From: Bacteroidales bacterium
GTDB lineage: Bacteria; Bacteroidota; Bacteroidia; Bacteroidales; UBA10428
NCBI GenBank assembly: GCA_016926205.1
Contig: JAFGPB010000087.1
Location: 1-60,919, forward strand
DNA length: 60,919 nucleotides
Direction: 5' to 3'
Shown here: in pieces, positions 21,539-30,831 of the stretch
How positions within the stretch are numbered: position 1 is the stretch's first letter
How the letters are laid out: every line of letters starts with the position of its first letter
Position numbers and translations under genes: made by a program
Notes under the pieces: generated by a model
Databases searched by the model: none
The model's input: the letters and a program-made list of their open reading frames with translations, nothing else
What the model was told of the DNA's origin: nothing

Positions 21539-21764
21539 CCGGACCTGTAAAGACTTTTAAATGAATCATAAAATACCGACAATCCCATAAATCCACTATG
21601 GAATTGTTCACAGTTCCTCCGTAAATGAACCGGAAATAAACGATCCTGCCGTGCAAAACTCCATCCCGGCAGTCTTTTAACAAATCCGTGTCAGTCAATA
21701 TATCTGAAGGAGAACTTGCGTTTTCATATTTTTTTATAATTTCGTCATTATTTTTTAATTCTTT

Positions 21765-23165
21765 ATGTCTGAAAAGCAGAGAACCATAGCCGGTAAGGCA
21801 AGGTTAAGCGGAAGGGGACTGCATACCGGAGCTGAAGTGGAAGTGATCATCTGCCCGGCTCCCGAAAATCAAGGCTATCAGTTTATAAGAAAAGATCTTG
21901 AAGGCTCACCTTCAATCCGCGCACTGGCAGAAAATGTAAAAGTAACGGACCGGAGCACAACACTTTTTGAGAACAACGCCTCCATGTCCACGGTGGAACA
22001 TTTGTTGGCAGCATTATATGGCCTTGGTATTGACAATGCATCAATCGAGGTTAACGGACCGGAAATACCCATCATCGACGGGAGCTCCAGGCCTTTTGTG
22101 GAAGCCATACTCAATGCAGGGATCAAAGAACAGGAAGCAGACCGGCATTATTACCCTATTAAGGAAAAAATCACCTTCAGGGATGACAAACAGCAGATAG
22201 AGATTGTAGCCTATCCCGATGATCATTTCAGTGTTGATGTCCACATCCAGTACGATTCCAATGTGATTGGCCACCAATATGCCACTTTAAGGAATCTGGA
22301 TCAGTTCGAGAAGGACTTCTCTGCATGCAGAACTTTTGTGTTCCTTTATGAGCTTGAATATCTCCTAAAGAACAACCTAATCAAAGGTGGTGATCTTGAA
22401 AACGCCATTGTCATATCTGACCGTCCTGTCAGCCAGCAGGAATTTGACAGGCTTGCCAACCTGCTGGGTAAACCTTCCGTCAAAGCAAAAACTGACGGGA
22501 TCCTGAATGATAAGGATCTTGTATTTCCAAACGAACCTGCCCGCCATAAGCTTCTTGATGTAATCGGGGACCTGGCCCTGTGCGGTGTGCGGCTTAAAGG
22601 AAAAATCATTGCGACTCGTCCCGGTCATCACGCCAACGTGGAATTTGCCAAAATCCTCAGGAAACACATCAAACAAGCTTTGCACAAACATGTGCCTCCT
22701 GAATATGATCCGGAAAAGGAACCCCATTTCAACATTAACCAGATCCAGAAAATGTTGCCGCACCGGTACCCGTTCCTGCTGGTTGACAAAATCACGTATA
22801 TGGACGCCTGGGTCGTGTGCGGTATTAAAAATGTCACCATGAACGAGTCCTTTTTCGAAGGACATTTCCCTGATGAGCCCATTATGCCCGGCGTATTGCA
22901 AATCGAAGCCCTTGCCCAGGTTGGTGGCATTCTGCTTTTAAGCAGTGTACCCGATCCTGAAAACCATTTGTTGTATTTCCTCCGTATTGATTCCGTTAAA
23001 TTTAAACGTAAAGTTGTGCCCGGAGACACACTGAACATCAAAATGGAACTCAAGGAGCCGATCAAGCGGGGAATTGCTCTTTGCAAAGGCGAAGGATTTG
23101 TGGGCAATAATCTTGTCATCGAAGCAGAATTTATGGCTCAACTGGCAAAAAAGCCAGATTTATAA
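21765..23165 (+). CDS. lpxC/fabZ: Bifunctional LpxC deacetylase / FabZ 3-hydroxyacyl-ACP dehydratase
   Basis: 466 aa; N-terminal LSGRGLHTGAEVEV, STVEHLLAALYGLGIDN, DGSSRPFVEAI (LpxC); C-terminal IQKMLPHRYPFLLVDKI and FFEGHFPDEPIMPGVLQIEALAQVGG (FabZ) in one frame. Confidence 0.97.
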   Translation: MSEKQRTIAGKARLSGRGLHTGAEVEVIICPAPENQGYQFIRKDLEGSPSIRALAENVKVTDRSTTLFENNASMSTVEHLLAALYGLGIDNASIEVNGPEIPIIDGSSRPFVEAILNAGIKEQEADRHYYPIKEKITFRDDKQQIEIVAYPDDHFSVDVHIQYDSNVIGHQYATLRNLDQFEKDFSACRTFVFLYELEYLLKNNLIKGGDLENAIVISDRPVSQQEFDRLANLLGKPSVKAKTDGILNDKDLVFPNEPARHKLLDVIGDLALCGVRLKGKIIATRPGHHANVEFAKILRKHIKQALHKHVPPEYDPEKEPHFNINQIQKMLPHRYPFLLVDKITYMDAWVVCGIKNVTMNESFFEGHFPDEPIMPGVLQIEALAQVGGILLLSSVPDPENHLLYFLRIDSVKFKRKVVPGDTLNIKMELKEPIKRGIALCKGEGFVGNNLVIEAEFMAQLAKKPDL

Positions 23166-23199
23166 AGTTTTCACAAAAAAAAGTATAATTGTTTTTTCA

Positions 23200-23988
23200 A
23201 TGAGCAAAGAAACGCTTAATGTAATCCATCCCGAAGCCAGGATCGGTAAAAATGTAGAAATCGGACCATTTACTACCATTTACGGAGATACCCGGATTGG
23301 TGACAATACCTGGATTGGTCCCAACGTGACCATCATGGATGGTGCACGCATCGGTATGAACTGCAGAATCTTTCCGGGTGCCGTAATCGCCGGAATTCCG
23401 CAGGACCTGAAATTTGCAGGAGAAATAACTACCGCTGAAATCGGGGATGGTACAACCATACGTGAATATGTTACCGTTAACCGGGGAACGAAATCCAAGG
23501 GAAAGACCCTTGTCGGAAGTGACTGTCTGCTTCAGTCCTATGTGCACATTGCACATGATTGCTTTATTGGCAATCACTGTATCTTATCGGGATACACCGG
23601 ACTCGGGGGAGAAGTGATCATTCAGGACTGGGCAATTCTGGGCGGAGGCAGCCTCATTCATCAGTTTGTCAAGATCGGTCAGCATGTGATGATACAGGGA
23701 GGCAGCAAGGTACAAAAGGATGTTCCCCCATACATAATGGCAGGACGTGATCCTCTGGTTTACGCAGGGCTGAATCTTGTCGGGCTCCGCAGGCGCAATT
23801 ATTCTCAGGAGAAGATCCAGGAGATACAGGAAATATACCGTACCATATATCAGAAAGGCCTGAATACCTCTGACGCCTTGCGAAATATTGAAGCGAGTTT
23901 TCCCCCTTCCTTTGAACGTGAATATATTATTCAATTCGTCAGGGAATCGGAAAGGGGGATTATTAAAGGACTGCTTGAGGAAGACTGA
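23200..23988 (+). CDS. lpxA: Acyl-ACP--UDP-N-acetylglucosamine O-acyltransferase LpxA
   Basis: MSKETLNVIHPEARIGKNVEIGPFTTIYGDTRIGDNTWIGPNVTIMDGARIG; hexapeptide repeats, AGIPQDLKFAGE, GLNLVGLRRRNYS. ORF-track start 23074 overlaps lpxC/fabZ; ATG at 23200 preferred. Confidence 0.95.
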   Translation: MSKETLNVIHPEARIGKNVEIGPFTTIYGDTRIGDNTWIGPNVTIMDGARIGMNCRIFPGAVIAGIPQDLKFAGEITTAEIGDGTTIREYVTVNRGTKSKGKTLVGSDCLLQSYVHIAHDCFIGNHCILSGYTGLGGEVIIQDWAILGGGSLIHQFVKIGQHVMIQGGSKVQKDVPPYIMAGRDPLVYAGLNLVGLRRRNYSQEKIQEIQEIYRTIYQKGLNTSDALRNIEASFPPSFEREYIIQFVRESERGIIKGLLEED

Positions 23989-24308
23989 AAGACCAGTCCG
24001 GTCCGTACCCTCCCTGAGCATTTCATTCAAACGCTGTCCGGGATTCTGTAATCATTCAAGACGCAGATCAGGTCATGTTCATGCGCACATTGGGGTAAAC
24101 AATCGCATCAATAAGCCCATACCCCGATAACCGTATATGAAACGATCCTTCCGGCAGGCGATGAAGCCGTACCACTTCCCGCAAGGTCAGCTCCGTAATA
24201 ATCACATACCCGCTTAATGCAGGAATTCATCTCCTCAGTCATTTCAACGGTAAACTCAGCATAGAGCGCAACCGAAACAATTATCAGTATAAATTGAACT
24301 AGATTTAT

Positions 24309-24316
24309 TATATTTG
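24309..24316 (+). promoter_or_regulatory. Candidate Bacteroidetes -7 promoter element (TAnnTTTG) for suf operon
   Basis: TATATTTG immediately upstream of the palindrome at 24321-24341. No well-spaced -33 TTG found (nearest TTG 24294-24296, 12-nt spacing). Confidence 0.45.
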
Positions 24317-24320
24317 CGAT

Positions 24321-24341
24321 TATTTAGAATAATTCTAAATA
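24321..24341. promoter_or_regulatory. 21-bp perfect palindrome, Fur/PerR-like operator (core TTAGAAT-A-ATTCTAA)
   Basis: TATTTAGAAT A ATTCTAAATA: 10-1-10 inverted repeat with a 7-1-7 core, between the candidate -7 element and the sufB ATG at 24482. Confidence 0.65.
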
Positions 24342-24481
24342 CGATTGTACCGGCTTCGGCTGTAGCATCCTTGCTCTCCTGCCGGATATCAATCGTGCTT
24401 CAAGGCGATCAGGACATCAATCCGGATTTGCTGATGGTTCAGGATGCGCCGACCTTCACAGGTAAAAACAGGATATTGAGA

Positions 24482-25930
24482 ATGAATGCATCACAGGATA
24501 AATTACTGGCTAAGGTTACACAGGCTGATTATAAATATGGTTTTTATACAGACATAGAAACGGATGCCTTTGCAAAAGGACTGAATGAGGATGTTGTACG
24601 GCAGATCTCCGGAAAGAAGAATGAGCCCGGGTTCATGCTCGATTTCCGTCTCAAAGCATACAGCCACTGGAAAACTATGAAAATGCCTGAATGGGCGCAT
24701 CTTACAATCCCTGAAATTGATTACCAGGACATCATATATTATGCTGCACCCCTGCAAAAACCCACACTCGGCAGCCTCGATGAAGTAGATCCCGAGTTGC
24801 TCAGAACATTCGAAAAACTGGGCATTCCCCTCGAGGAACAGAAACTGCTTTCAGGTGTTGCAGTGGATGCGGTAATGGACAGCATCTCTGTCAAGACCAC
24901 TTTTAAAGAAACCCTGGCAGAGCTGGGTGTCATCTTTTGTCCAATGAGTGAAGCCATCCGGGAGTATCCCGATCTCGCAAAAAAATACATCGGAAGTGTT
25001 GTTCCCTATACCGACAATTTTTTCGCAGCACTCAATTCGGCTGTTTTCAGTGACGGATCATTCTGCTATATACCCAAAGGGGTAAGGTGTCCCATGGAAT
25101 TGTCGACCTACTTCAGGATCAATATGGCCAATACCGGACAGTTTGAGAGAACCCTGATCATAGCCGAAGATGACAGTTATGTCAGTTATCTTGAAGGATG
25201 CACCGCACCCGTGCGTGATAACAATCAACTGCATGCCGCTGTTGTTGAGATCGTTGTTCTGGATAATGCGGAAGTGAAGTATTCTACCGTTCAGAACTGG
25301 TATCCTGGCGATAAAAACGGGAAAGGCGGCATATACAATTTCGTTACAAAAAGGGGGCTTTGTAAAGGTGATCATTCAAAGATCTCCTGGAACCAGGTAG
25401 AAACCGGCTCAGCAATTACATGGAAATATCCCAGCTGTATTCTTAAAGGAAACCATACCACGGGTGAATTTTATTCGGTTGCCATTACCAACAACTACCA
25501 GCAGGCAGATACAGGTACCAAAATGATACACATCGGGAAAAACAGCCGCAGTACGATCATTTCAAAGGGTATTTCTGCAGGTCACGGACAAAACAGTTTC
25601 CGGAGCCTGGTCAAGGTACTGAAAACAGCAGATAACGTCCGCAATTTCACGCAATGTGATTCCCTTCTGATGGGAGATCAGTGCGGCGCGCACACATTCC
25701 CCTATATTGAAGTGGAAAATGATTCCGCAGTCCTCGAGCATGAAGCCACAACCTCCAGGATCGGGGAAGACCAGATTTTCTACTGTAACCAGCGTGGTAT
25801 TGATACGGAAAATGCCATCGGACTGATCATAAACGGATATGCACGGGAAGTGCTGAACAAATTGCCCATGGAATTTGCCGTCGAAGCACAAAAGCTCCTT
25901 CAGATCAGTCTGGAAGGCAGCGTAGGGTAA
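24482..25930 (+). CDS. sufB: Fe-S cluster assembly protein SufB
   Basis: [96 protein letters not shown]. The 24314 ORF-track start would put the palindrome inside the CDS; ATG 24482 preferred. Confidence 0.96.
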   Translation: MNASQDKLLAKVTQADYKYGFYTDIETDAFAKGLNEDVVRQISGKKNEPGFMLDFRLKAYSHWKTMKMPEWAHLTIPEIDYQDIIYYAAPLQKPTLGSLDEVDPELLRTFEKLGIPLEEQKLLSGVAVDAVMDSISVKTTFKETLAELGVIFCPMSEAIREYPDLAKKYIGSVVPYTDNFFAALNSAVFSDGSFCYIPKGVRCPMELSTYFRINMANTGQFERTLIIAEDDSYVSYLEGCTAPVRDNNQLHAAVVEIVVLDNAEVKYSTVQNWYPGDKNGKGGIYNFVTKRGLCKGDHSKISWNQVETGSAITWKYPSCILKGNHTTGEFYSVAITNNYQQADTGTKMIHIGKNSRSTIISKGISAGHGQNSFRSLVKVLKTADNVRNFTQCDSLLMGDQCGAHTFPYIEVENDSAVLEHEATTSRIGEDQIFYCNQRGIDTENAIGLIINGYAREVLNKLPMEFAVEAQKLLQISLEGSVG

Positions 25931-26014
25931 ACAACAAATGGAACGGTCATCTGTTCGCAACAAGTCGGATAGGGTGACTCAAAAGAACAGATTCTTGAAA
26001 CCAAAAAAGTGTAT

Positions 26015-26761
26015 ATGCTTGAAATTAAAAATTTGCATGTAAACATTGAAGGAAAAGAAATATTGAAAGGTATCGATCTGCATGTCAGGGCAGGCGAGAT
26101 ACATGCCATTATGGGCCCCAACGGTTCGGGTAAAAGTACGCTCGCCTCCGCCATTGCGGGAAAGGATATTGTCGAGATCACAGAAGGAGAGATCAACTAT
26201 ATGGGAGAAAATCTGAAGGATATGAATCCGGAAGACAGGGCCCGAAAGGGTTTGTTTCTCGGATTTCAATACCCGGTCGAGATCCCCGGAGTTTCACTGG
26301 TAAACTTCATGAAGACGGCAATCAACGAAAACCGTAAATTTAAGGGACTGGAACCCATTTCTGCCTCGGAATTCCTGAAAATGATGAACGAAAAACAGGA
26401 GCTGGTGGGTTTGCATGCAAAGCTCACAAGCCGGTCTGTCAACGAAGGCTTTTCCGGCGGTGAGAAAAAACGCAACGAAATCTTCCAGATGGCGATGCTT
26501 GAACCCTTGCTTGCCATTCTTGACGAGACGGATTCGGGACTTGATATCGATGCAATGAAAATCGTCGCCAATGGTGTAAACAAACTGAAGCGAAGTTACA
26601 ATGCGACGATACTCATTACGCATTACCAGCGTCTGCTGGATTATGTCATCCCCGATTTTGTGCATGTTCTGTACAAAGGCAGAATTGTCAGGTCAGGCGA
26701 AAAAGAACTTGCCCAGGAGCTTGAAGAGAAAGGTTATGAGTGGATTGAGGAAGAAGTATAA
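26015..26761 (+). CDS. sufC: Fe-S cluster assembly ATPase SufC
   Basis: MLEIKNLHVNIEGKEILKGIDLHV; Walker A MGPNGSGKSTLA; SGGEKKRNEIFQMAMLEPLLAILDETDSGLDIDA. Confidence 0.97.
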   Translation: MLEIKNLHVNIEGKEILKGIDLHVRAGEIHAIMGPNGSGKSTLASAIAGKDIVEITEGEINYMGENLKDMNPEDRARKGLFLGFQYPVEIPGVSLVNFMKTAINENRKFKGLEPISASEFLKMMNEKQELVGLHAKLTSRSVNEGFSGGEKKRNEIFQMAMLEPLLAILDETDSGLDIDAMKIVANGVNKLKRSYNATILITHYQRLLDYVIPDFVHVLYKGRIVRSGEKELAQELEEKGYEWIEEEV

Positions 26762-26790
26762 TAATATTTTAAACAATTGGTTGTGATAAA

Positions 26791-28158
26791 ATGAATCTGT
26801 TGACATCCGTTACCGAAATCAAACAGCAAATCATCGAACAGTTTGAAAAACACGCAGATGAATTATATAACGGCACAGGCAACCGGATAAACCGGTTTCG
26901 CAAACAGGCACTGGATGATTTCAACCGCCTCGGAATCCCGACAGCCAAAAACGAAAACTACCGTTACACACCCGTTGACAGGTTCCTGCAGGGCAGTTAT
27001 GACCTGGATCTTAAGGCCAATCCTTTCAGGATCGAACCGGAAGATGTTTTTAAATGCAACATTCCGGAACTGGATACTGATGTGCTGCTTTTTTTGAACG
27101 GATTCTATTATGGTTCAGGAAGACCCCTGAATGTACCTGACGGAGTCGTCATCTGCAGCCTGAATGAAGCATCGGAAAGGCATCCTGATATTTTTCAGGC
27201 CCATTATTCGAAGTATGCCAGCACCTCAGAGGACGGTCTTGTAGCCATGAACACTCTTTTCGCCCGCGACGGGATCTTTATATATCTTCCTGATGACGCA
27301 GTACTCAGACGTCCTCTGCAAATTATCAATCTCAGCCATTCATTCAACAACCTCCGGATCACCCGGCGAAACCTTGTTGTTGCCGGCAAAAACACGGCAG
27401 CCAGTCTTGTGATCTGCGACCATACACTATGTGAACAGAGCTATCACATCAATTCACTTACCGAAATAGTCCTGGACGACCATTCCCACATTGACTACAC
27501 CAGGATTCAGAATGAAAACAACCTTTCGGCACAGATTAACAATGTATTTGTCAACCAGCAGTCAGGCAGCCTTTTTAACAGCCATATCATTACATTGCAC
27601 GCCGGTCTGAGCAGAAACAATTTTTATGTAAATCTCATGGCACCTTTTTGTGAAAGCAATCTTTACGGATTGTTTCTTTGTGACAGGAAACAGCATGTGG
27701 CAAATTACACCCTGATGAATCATGACAGTCCGGATTGTCTTAGCAATCAATTGTTTAAGGGTATACTCGACGATGAAGCGACAGGAACCTTCAACGGCAA
27801 GATCCATGTCCGTAAGGATGCCCAAAAAACACGGGCATATCAGAGAAACAATAACATTTTGCTTTCATCAGCCTCAAAAATGAACTCAAAGCCTCATCTT
27901 GAAATATATGCGGACGATGTAAAATGCAGTCACGGTGCCACAACAGGCCAACTCGACAATGAAGCCCTGTTTTACGCCCGTACACGAGGTATCAGTGAGA
28001 AAGAAGCCAGGCATTTGCTGATGTATGCTTTTGCAAATGAAATCGTTTCAGAGATCTCAGTTGATATTCTCAGGGAACGCATCATTGAGATGATTGACAA
28101 AAGACTCAGGGGTGAATTGTCAAGATGCAACAATTGTGACATTCACTGCACCTCCTAA
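26791..28158 (+). CDS. sufD: Fe-S cluster assembly protein SufD
   Basis: 455 aa; KPHLEIYADDVKCSHGATTGQLDNEALFYARTRGISEKEARHLLMYAFANE. Confidence 0.96.
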   Translation: MNLLTSVTEIKQQIIEQFEKHADELYNGTGNRINRFRKQALDDFNRLGIPTAKNENYRYTPVDRFLQGSYDLDLKANPFRIEPEDVFKCNIPELDTDVLLFLNGFYYGSGRPLNVPDGVVICSLNEASERHPDIFQAHYSKYASTSEDGLVAMNTLFARDGIFIYLPDDAVLRRPLQIINLSHSFNNLRITRRNLVVAGKNTAASLVICDHTLCEQSYHINSLTEIVLDDHSHIDYTRIQNENNLSAQINNVFVNQQSGSLFNSHIITLHAGLSRNNFYVNLMAPFCESNLYGLFLCDRKQHVANYTLMNHDSPDCLSNQLFKGILDDEATGTFNGKIHVRKDAQKTRAYQRNNNILLSSASKMNSKPHLEIYADDVKCSHGATTGQLDNEALFYARTRGISEKEARHLLMYAFANEIVSEISVDILRERIIEMIDKRLRGELSRCNNCDIHCTS

Positions 28159-28169
28159 TCAGAATATTT

Positions 28170-29390
28170 ATGGAGTATAATGTTGATTCGATCCGGAAAG
28201 ATTTTCCGATGCTCAAACAGGAAGTCTACGGCAGACCGTTGGTTTATCTCGATAACGGGGCCACCACCCAGAAGCCGCTTCCAGTCATAGAATGCATCCG
28301 TAATTTTCATTCCTTCAAAAACAGCAGCATCCACAGAGGCATCCATTTTTACAGTGAGCGGGCGACCGAGGAATTTGAAAATGCCCGCAAGACCGTGCAA
28401 CAGTTTATTCATGCTGAAAAGTCCAGTGAGATTATTTTTACAAGCGGAACTACCAGCTCGGTGAACGGCCTGGCCTGGTCTTTCGGTGAACGGTTCATCC
28501 GCCCTGGAGATGAAATCATCATCTCCGAAATGGAACATCACTCCAATATTGTACCCTGGCAAATGCTATGTGAAAGGAAAGGATCCGTCCTGAAGGTCCT
28601 TCCTTTCAACGACGACGGCATACTTGAAATTGACAGGCTTGATGCCCTGATTAACAACAGGACCCGCCTCATCTCTGTCATGCATATTTCCAACACCCTG
28701 GGTACCATAAATCCGATACGCACCATCATTGAGAAAGCTCATGAAAATGATATTCCGGTGCTGATCGACGCTGCACAGTCGGTTCAGCACATTGCAATTG
28801 ATGTGCAGCAACTGGATTGTGACTTTCTCGTTTTTTCGGGCCATAAAATATATGGGCCCACCGGTATCGGAGTTCTTTATGCCAAGGAAAAATGGCTTCA
28901 TGAGCTGCCCCCATTCCAGGGAGGTGGCGAAATGGTTGACGTGGTCACTTTTCAGAAGACCACCTACACCGAACCCCCTGTGAAATTTGAGGCGGGCACT
29001 CCCAACTATATTGGTGCGATCGGACTGGCAGAAGCGTTGAAATACGTTACATCAACCGGATTGTCCGGGATTCTTCAGCATGAAAACGCACTGCTGGATT
29101 ACGGGTTCCAGCAACTGTCCCAACTGGATTTTGTAAAACTCTATGGTCAGGCGTCCGATAAGAGTTCAATCTTGTCCTTCAATCTCAGGGACATTCATTA
29201 CTATGATGCCGGTATGATCATTGATAAAATGGGCATTGCCGTGCGTACAGGGACCCACTGTGCGCAACCCGTAATGCAGCATTATGGTATCAGTGGGACC
29301 ATTAGGGCATCTCTCGGAATGTACAATACAAAGGAAGAAATTGACAATCTGGTCGGTGCCATTAAAAAGGTCCGTGATATGTTTGTCTGA
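28170..29390 (+). CDS. sufS: Cysteine desulfurase SufS
   Basis: 406 aa; VYLDNGATTQKPLPVIE, DFLVFSGHKIYGPTGIGVLYAK (PLP Lys), VRTGTHCAQPVMQHYGISGTIRASLGMYNTKEEID. Confidence 0.97.
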   Translation: MEYNVDSIRKDFPMLKQEVYGRPLVYLDNGATTQKPLPVIECIRNFHSFKNSSIHRGIHFYSERATEEFENARKTVQQFIHAEKSSEIIFTSGTTSSVNGLAWSFGERFIRPGDEIIISEMEHHSNIVPWQMLCERKGSVLKVLPFNDDGILEIDRLDALINNRTRLISVMHISNTLGTINPIRTIIEKAHENDIPVLIDAAQSVQHIAIDVQQLDCDFLVFSGHKIYGPTGIGVLYAKEKWLHELPPFQGGGEMVDVVTFQKTTYTEPPVKFEAGTPNYIGAIGLAEALKYVTSTGLSGILQHENALLDYGFQQLSQLDFVKLYGQASDKSSILSFNLRDIHYYDAGMIIDKMGIAVRTGTHCAQPVMQHYGISGTIRASLGMYNTKEEIDNLVGAIKKVRDMFV

Positions 29391-29435
29391 TATTGAAATC
29401 GAACATATTAATTTCTAATTTGTTATATTTAAAAA

Positions 29436-29867
29436 GTGAAAAGCATCATTGAAATCCAGCAGGAAATATCAGGAGAATTTGAAATGTACGACGACTGGAT
29501 GGATAAATACAATTATTTAATTGAACTTGGTAAAGATCTTGCCGTTATTGACACGAAACACAAAGTGAAAGAAAACCTGATCAATGGTTGCCAGTCGAGG
29601 GTCTGGCTGCACGCAGAATATGAGGAGGGTCTGATTCACTTCACGGCCGACAGCGATTCCATCATTACAAAAGGGATCATTGCTTTGCTGGTGCGCGTTC
29701 TTTCCGGACGGAAACCGGAAGAGATCCTGAACACTGATCTCTTCTTTATCGACCGTATCGGTCTGAGGCAAAATCTTTCACCCACGCGGTCAAACGGACT
29801 GCTTTCCATGATCAGGCAGATGAAACTGTATGCATTGGCATACCATGCAAAAGCAAAAGGCTCATAA
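29436..29867 (+). CDS. sufE: Cysteine desulfuration protein SufE
   Basis: 143 aa; YDDWMDKYNYLIELGKDL, LINGCQSRVWLHAEYEEG, ITKGIIALLVRVLSG. GTG start. Confidence 0.94.
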   Translation: MKSIIEIQQEISGEFEMYDDWMDKYNYLIELGKDLAVIDTKHKVKENLINGCQSRVWLHAEYEEGLIHFTADSDSIITKGIIALLVRVLSGRKPEEILNTDLFFIDRIGLRQNLSPTRSNGLLSMIRQMKLYALAYHAKAKGS

Positions 29868-29940
29868 ACCGGAATCCCGAACCACAGGTATGAAATCCCA
29901 AAAGAAAGCTTTGTAAATAAATACCAAAGAAAAGAAGCAT

Positions 29941-30246
29941 ATGTTGTCACTGGAGACTGAAATCGTAAACATTCTCAGAGATATTTATGATCCCGAGATT
30001 CCCGTGAACATTTATGACCTTGGCCTGATCTATGATATCAACATCGAAGACCGGAATAAAGTCCGGATCACCATGACTTTAACCGCGCCCAATTGTCCGG
30101 TTGCTGACCTTCTGCCAAACGAAATCAAGGAAAAAATAGAAAGGCTTCCTGAAGTGTCTTCCGCTCAGGTCGATCTGGTTTTTGATCCCCCCTGGAACCA
30201 GTCCATGATGTCGGATGAAGCCAAATTTGATCTCGGGATGCTCTGA
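29941..30246 (+). CDS. DUF59/MIP18-family Fe-S assembly protein (SufT-like)
   Basis: 101 aa; ILRDIYDPEIPVNIYDLGLIYDINIE, MTLTAPNCPVADLLPNEI, VDLVFDPPWNQSMMSDEAKFDLGML. Confidence 0.92.
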   Translation: MLSLETEIVNILRDIYDPEIPVNIYDLGLIYDINIEDRNKVRITMTLTAPNCPVADLLPNEIKEKIERLPEVSSAQVDLVFDPPWNQSMMSDEAKFDLGML

Positions 30247-30421
30247 ACATTGCCTCTGCACTTTATCTGTTCCTCTCTGTCAGATCCATCATATTCACAA
30301 TCATTTACTTCCGAACAATCCAATGACAAATTTCAAACTGTTATTAACTTTATCATTTTTTTAACGTAAACAGAACGGATGGAATAGTTTTTGTTCATAA
30401 ATTTGTTCCGAGAAATTGCCT

Positions 30422-30790
30422 ATGAAAAAACTTCTACTCCTATCAGCTGTCCTTTTGTTGCTTTGTGTTCATGATGCTGCGGATGCTGCAGGAAACATGA
30501 ATACATTCAACTCAGATGTCAGCTTTTTGTTTTTTCAGGAAAACCCCGGACCGAAGGTTGAAATATATCCAAATCCCCTGTCTGAGGGGAGACTTACCAT
30601 TGAAGCCAATGATCAGATTCTGAACGTTCAGGTTCTCAATATTACCGGCGAAATGGTGTTCAACAGGGAATATCAACCCGGGACCTACTCGGTCGTTGTG
30701 GAATTAAATCAGGCAGAAAAAGGATTGTATCTAGTCAGGGTCAGCTTTAACCATAAGGTGATACACACTGAAAAAATCATGGTGAAATAG
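30422..30790 (+). CDS. Small secreted protein consisting largely of a type IX secretion C-terminal sorting domain
   Basis: Signal peptide MKKLLLLSAVLLLLCVHDAADA; VEIYPNPLSEGRLTIEANDQILNVQVLNITGEMVFNREYQPGTYSVVVELNQAEKGLYLVRVSFNHKVIHTEKIMVK fits the Por secretion tail pattern. ATG 30422 preferred over the track's TTG at 30416. Confidence 0.82.
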   Translation: MKKLLLLSAVLLLLCVHDAADAAGNMNTFNSDVSFLFFQENPGPKVEIYPNPLSEGRLTIEANDQILNVQVLNITGEMVFNREYQPGTYSVVVELNQAEKGLYLVRVSFNHKVIHTEKIMVK

Positions 30791-30831
30791 CGCGGGACTC
30801 TGTTGTATTGATCCGCCGCTTAATCTGAGTA

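Noticed and set aside
21646-21672. 6-bp inverted repeat CTGCCG...CGGCAG in the lpxD-lpxC gap
   Set aside because: 15-nt loop, short stem and no strong T-tract; too weak to call a terminator or riboswitch.
22377-22901. 174-aa minus-strand ORF opposite lpxC/fabZ
   Set aside because: Antisense to a well-supported essential gene; low-complexity shadow translation.
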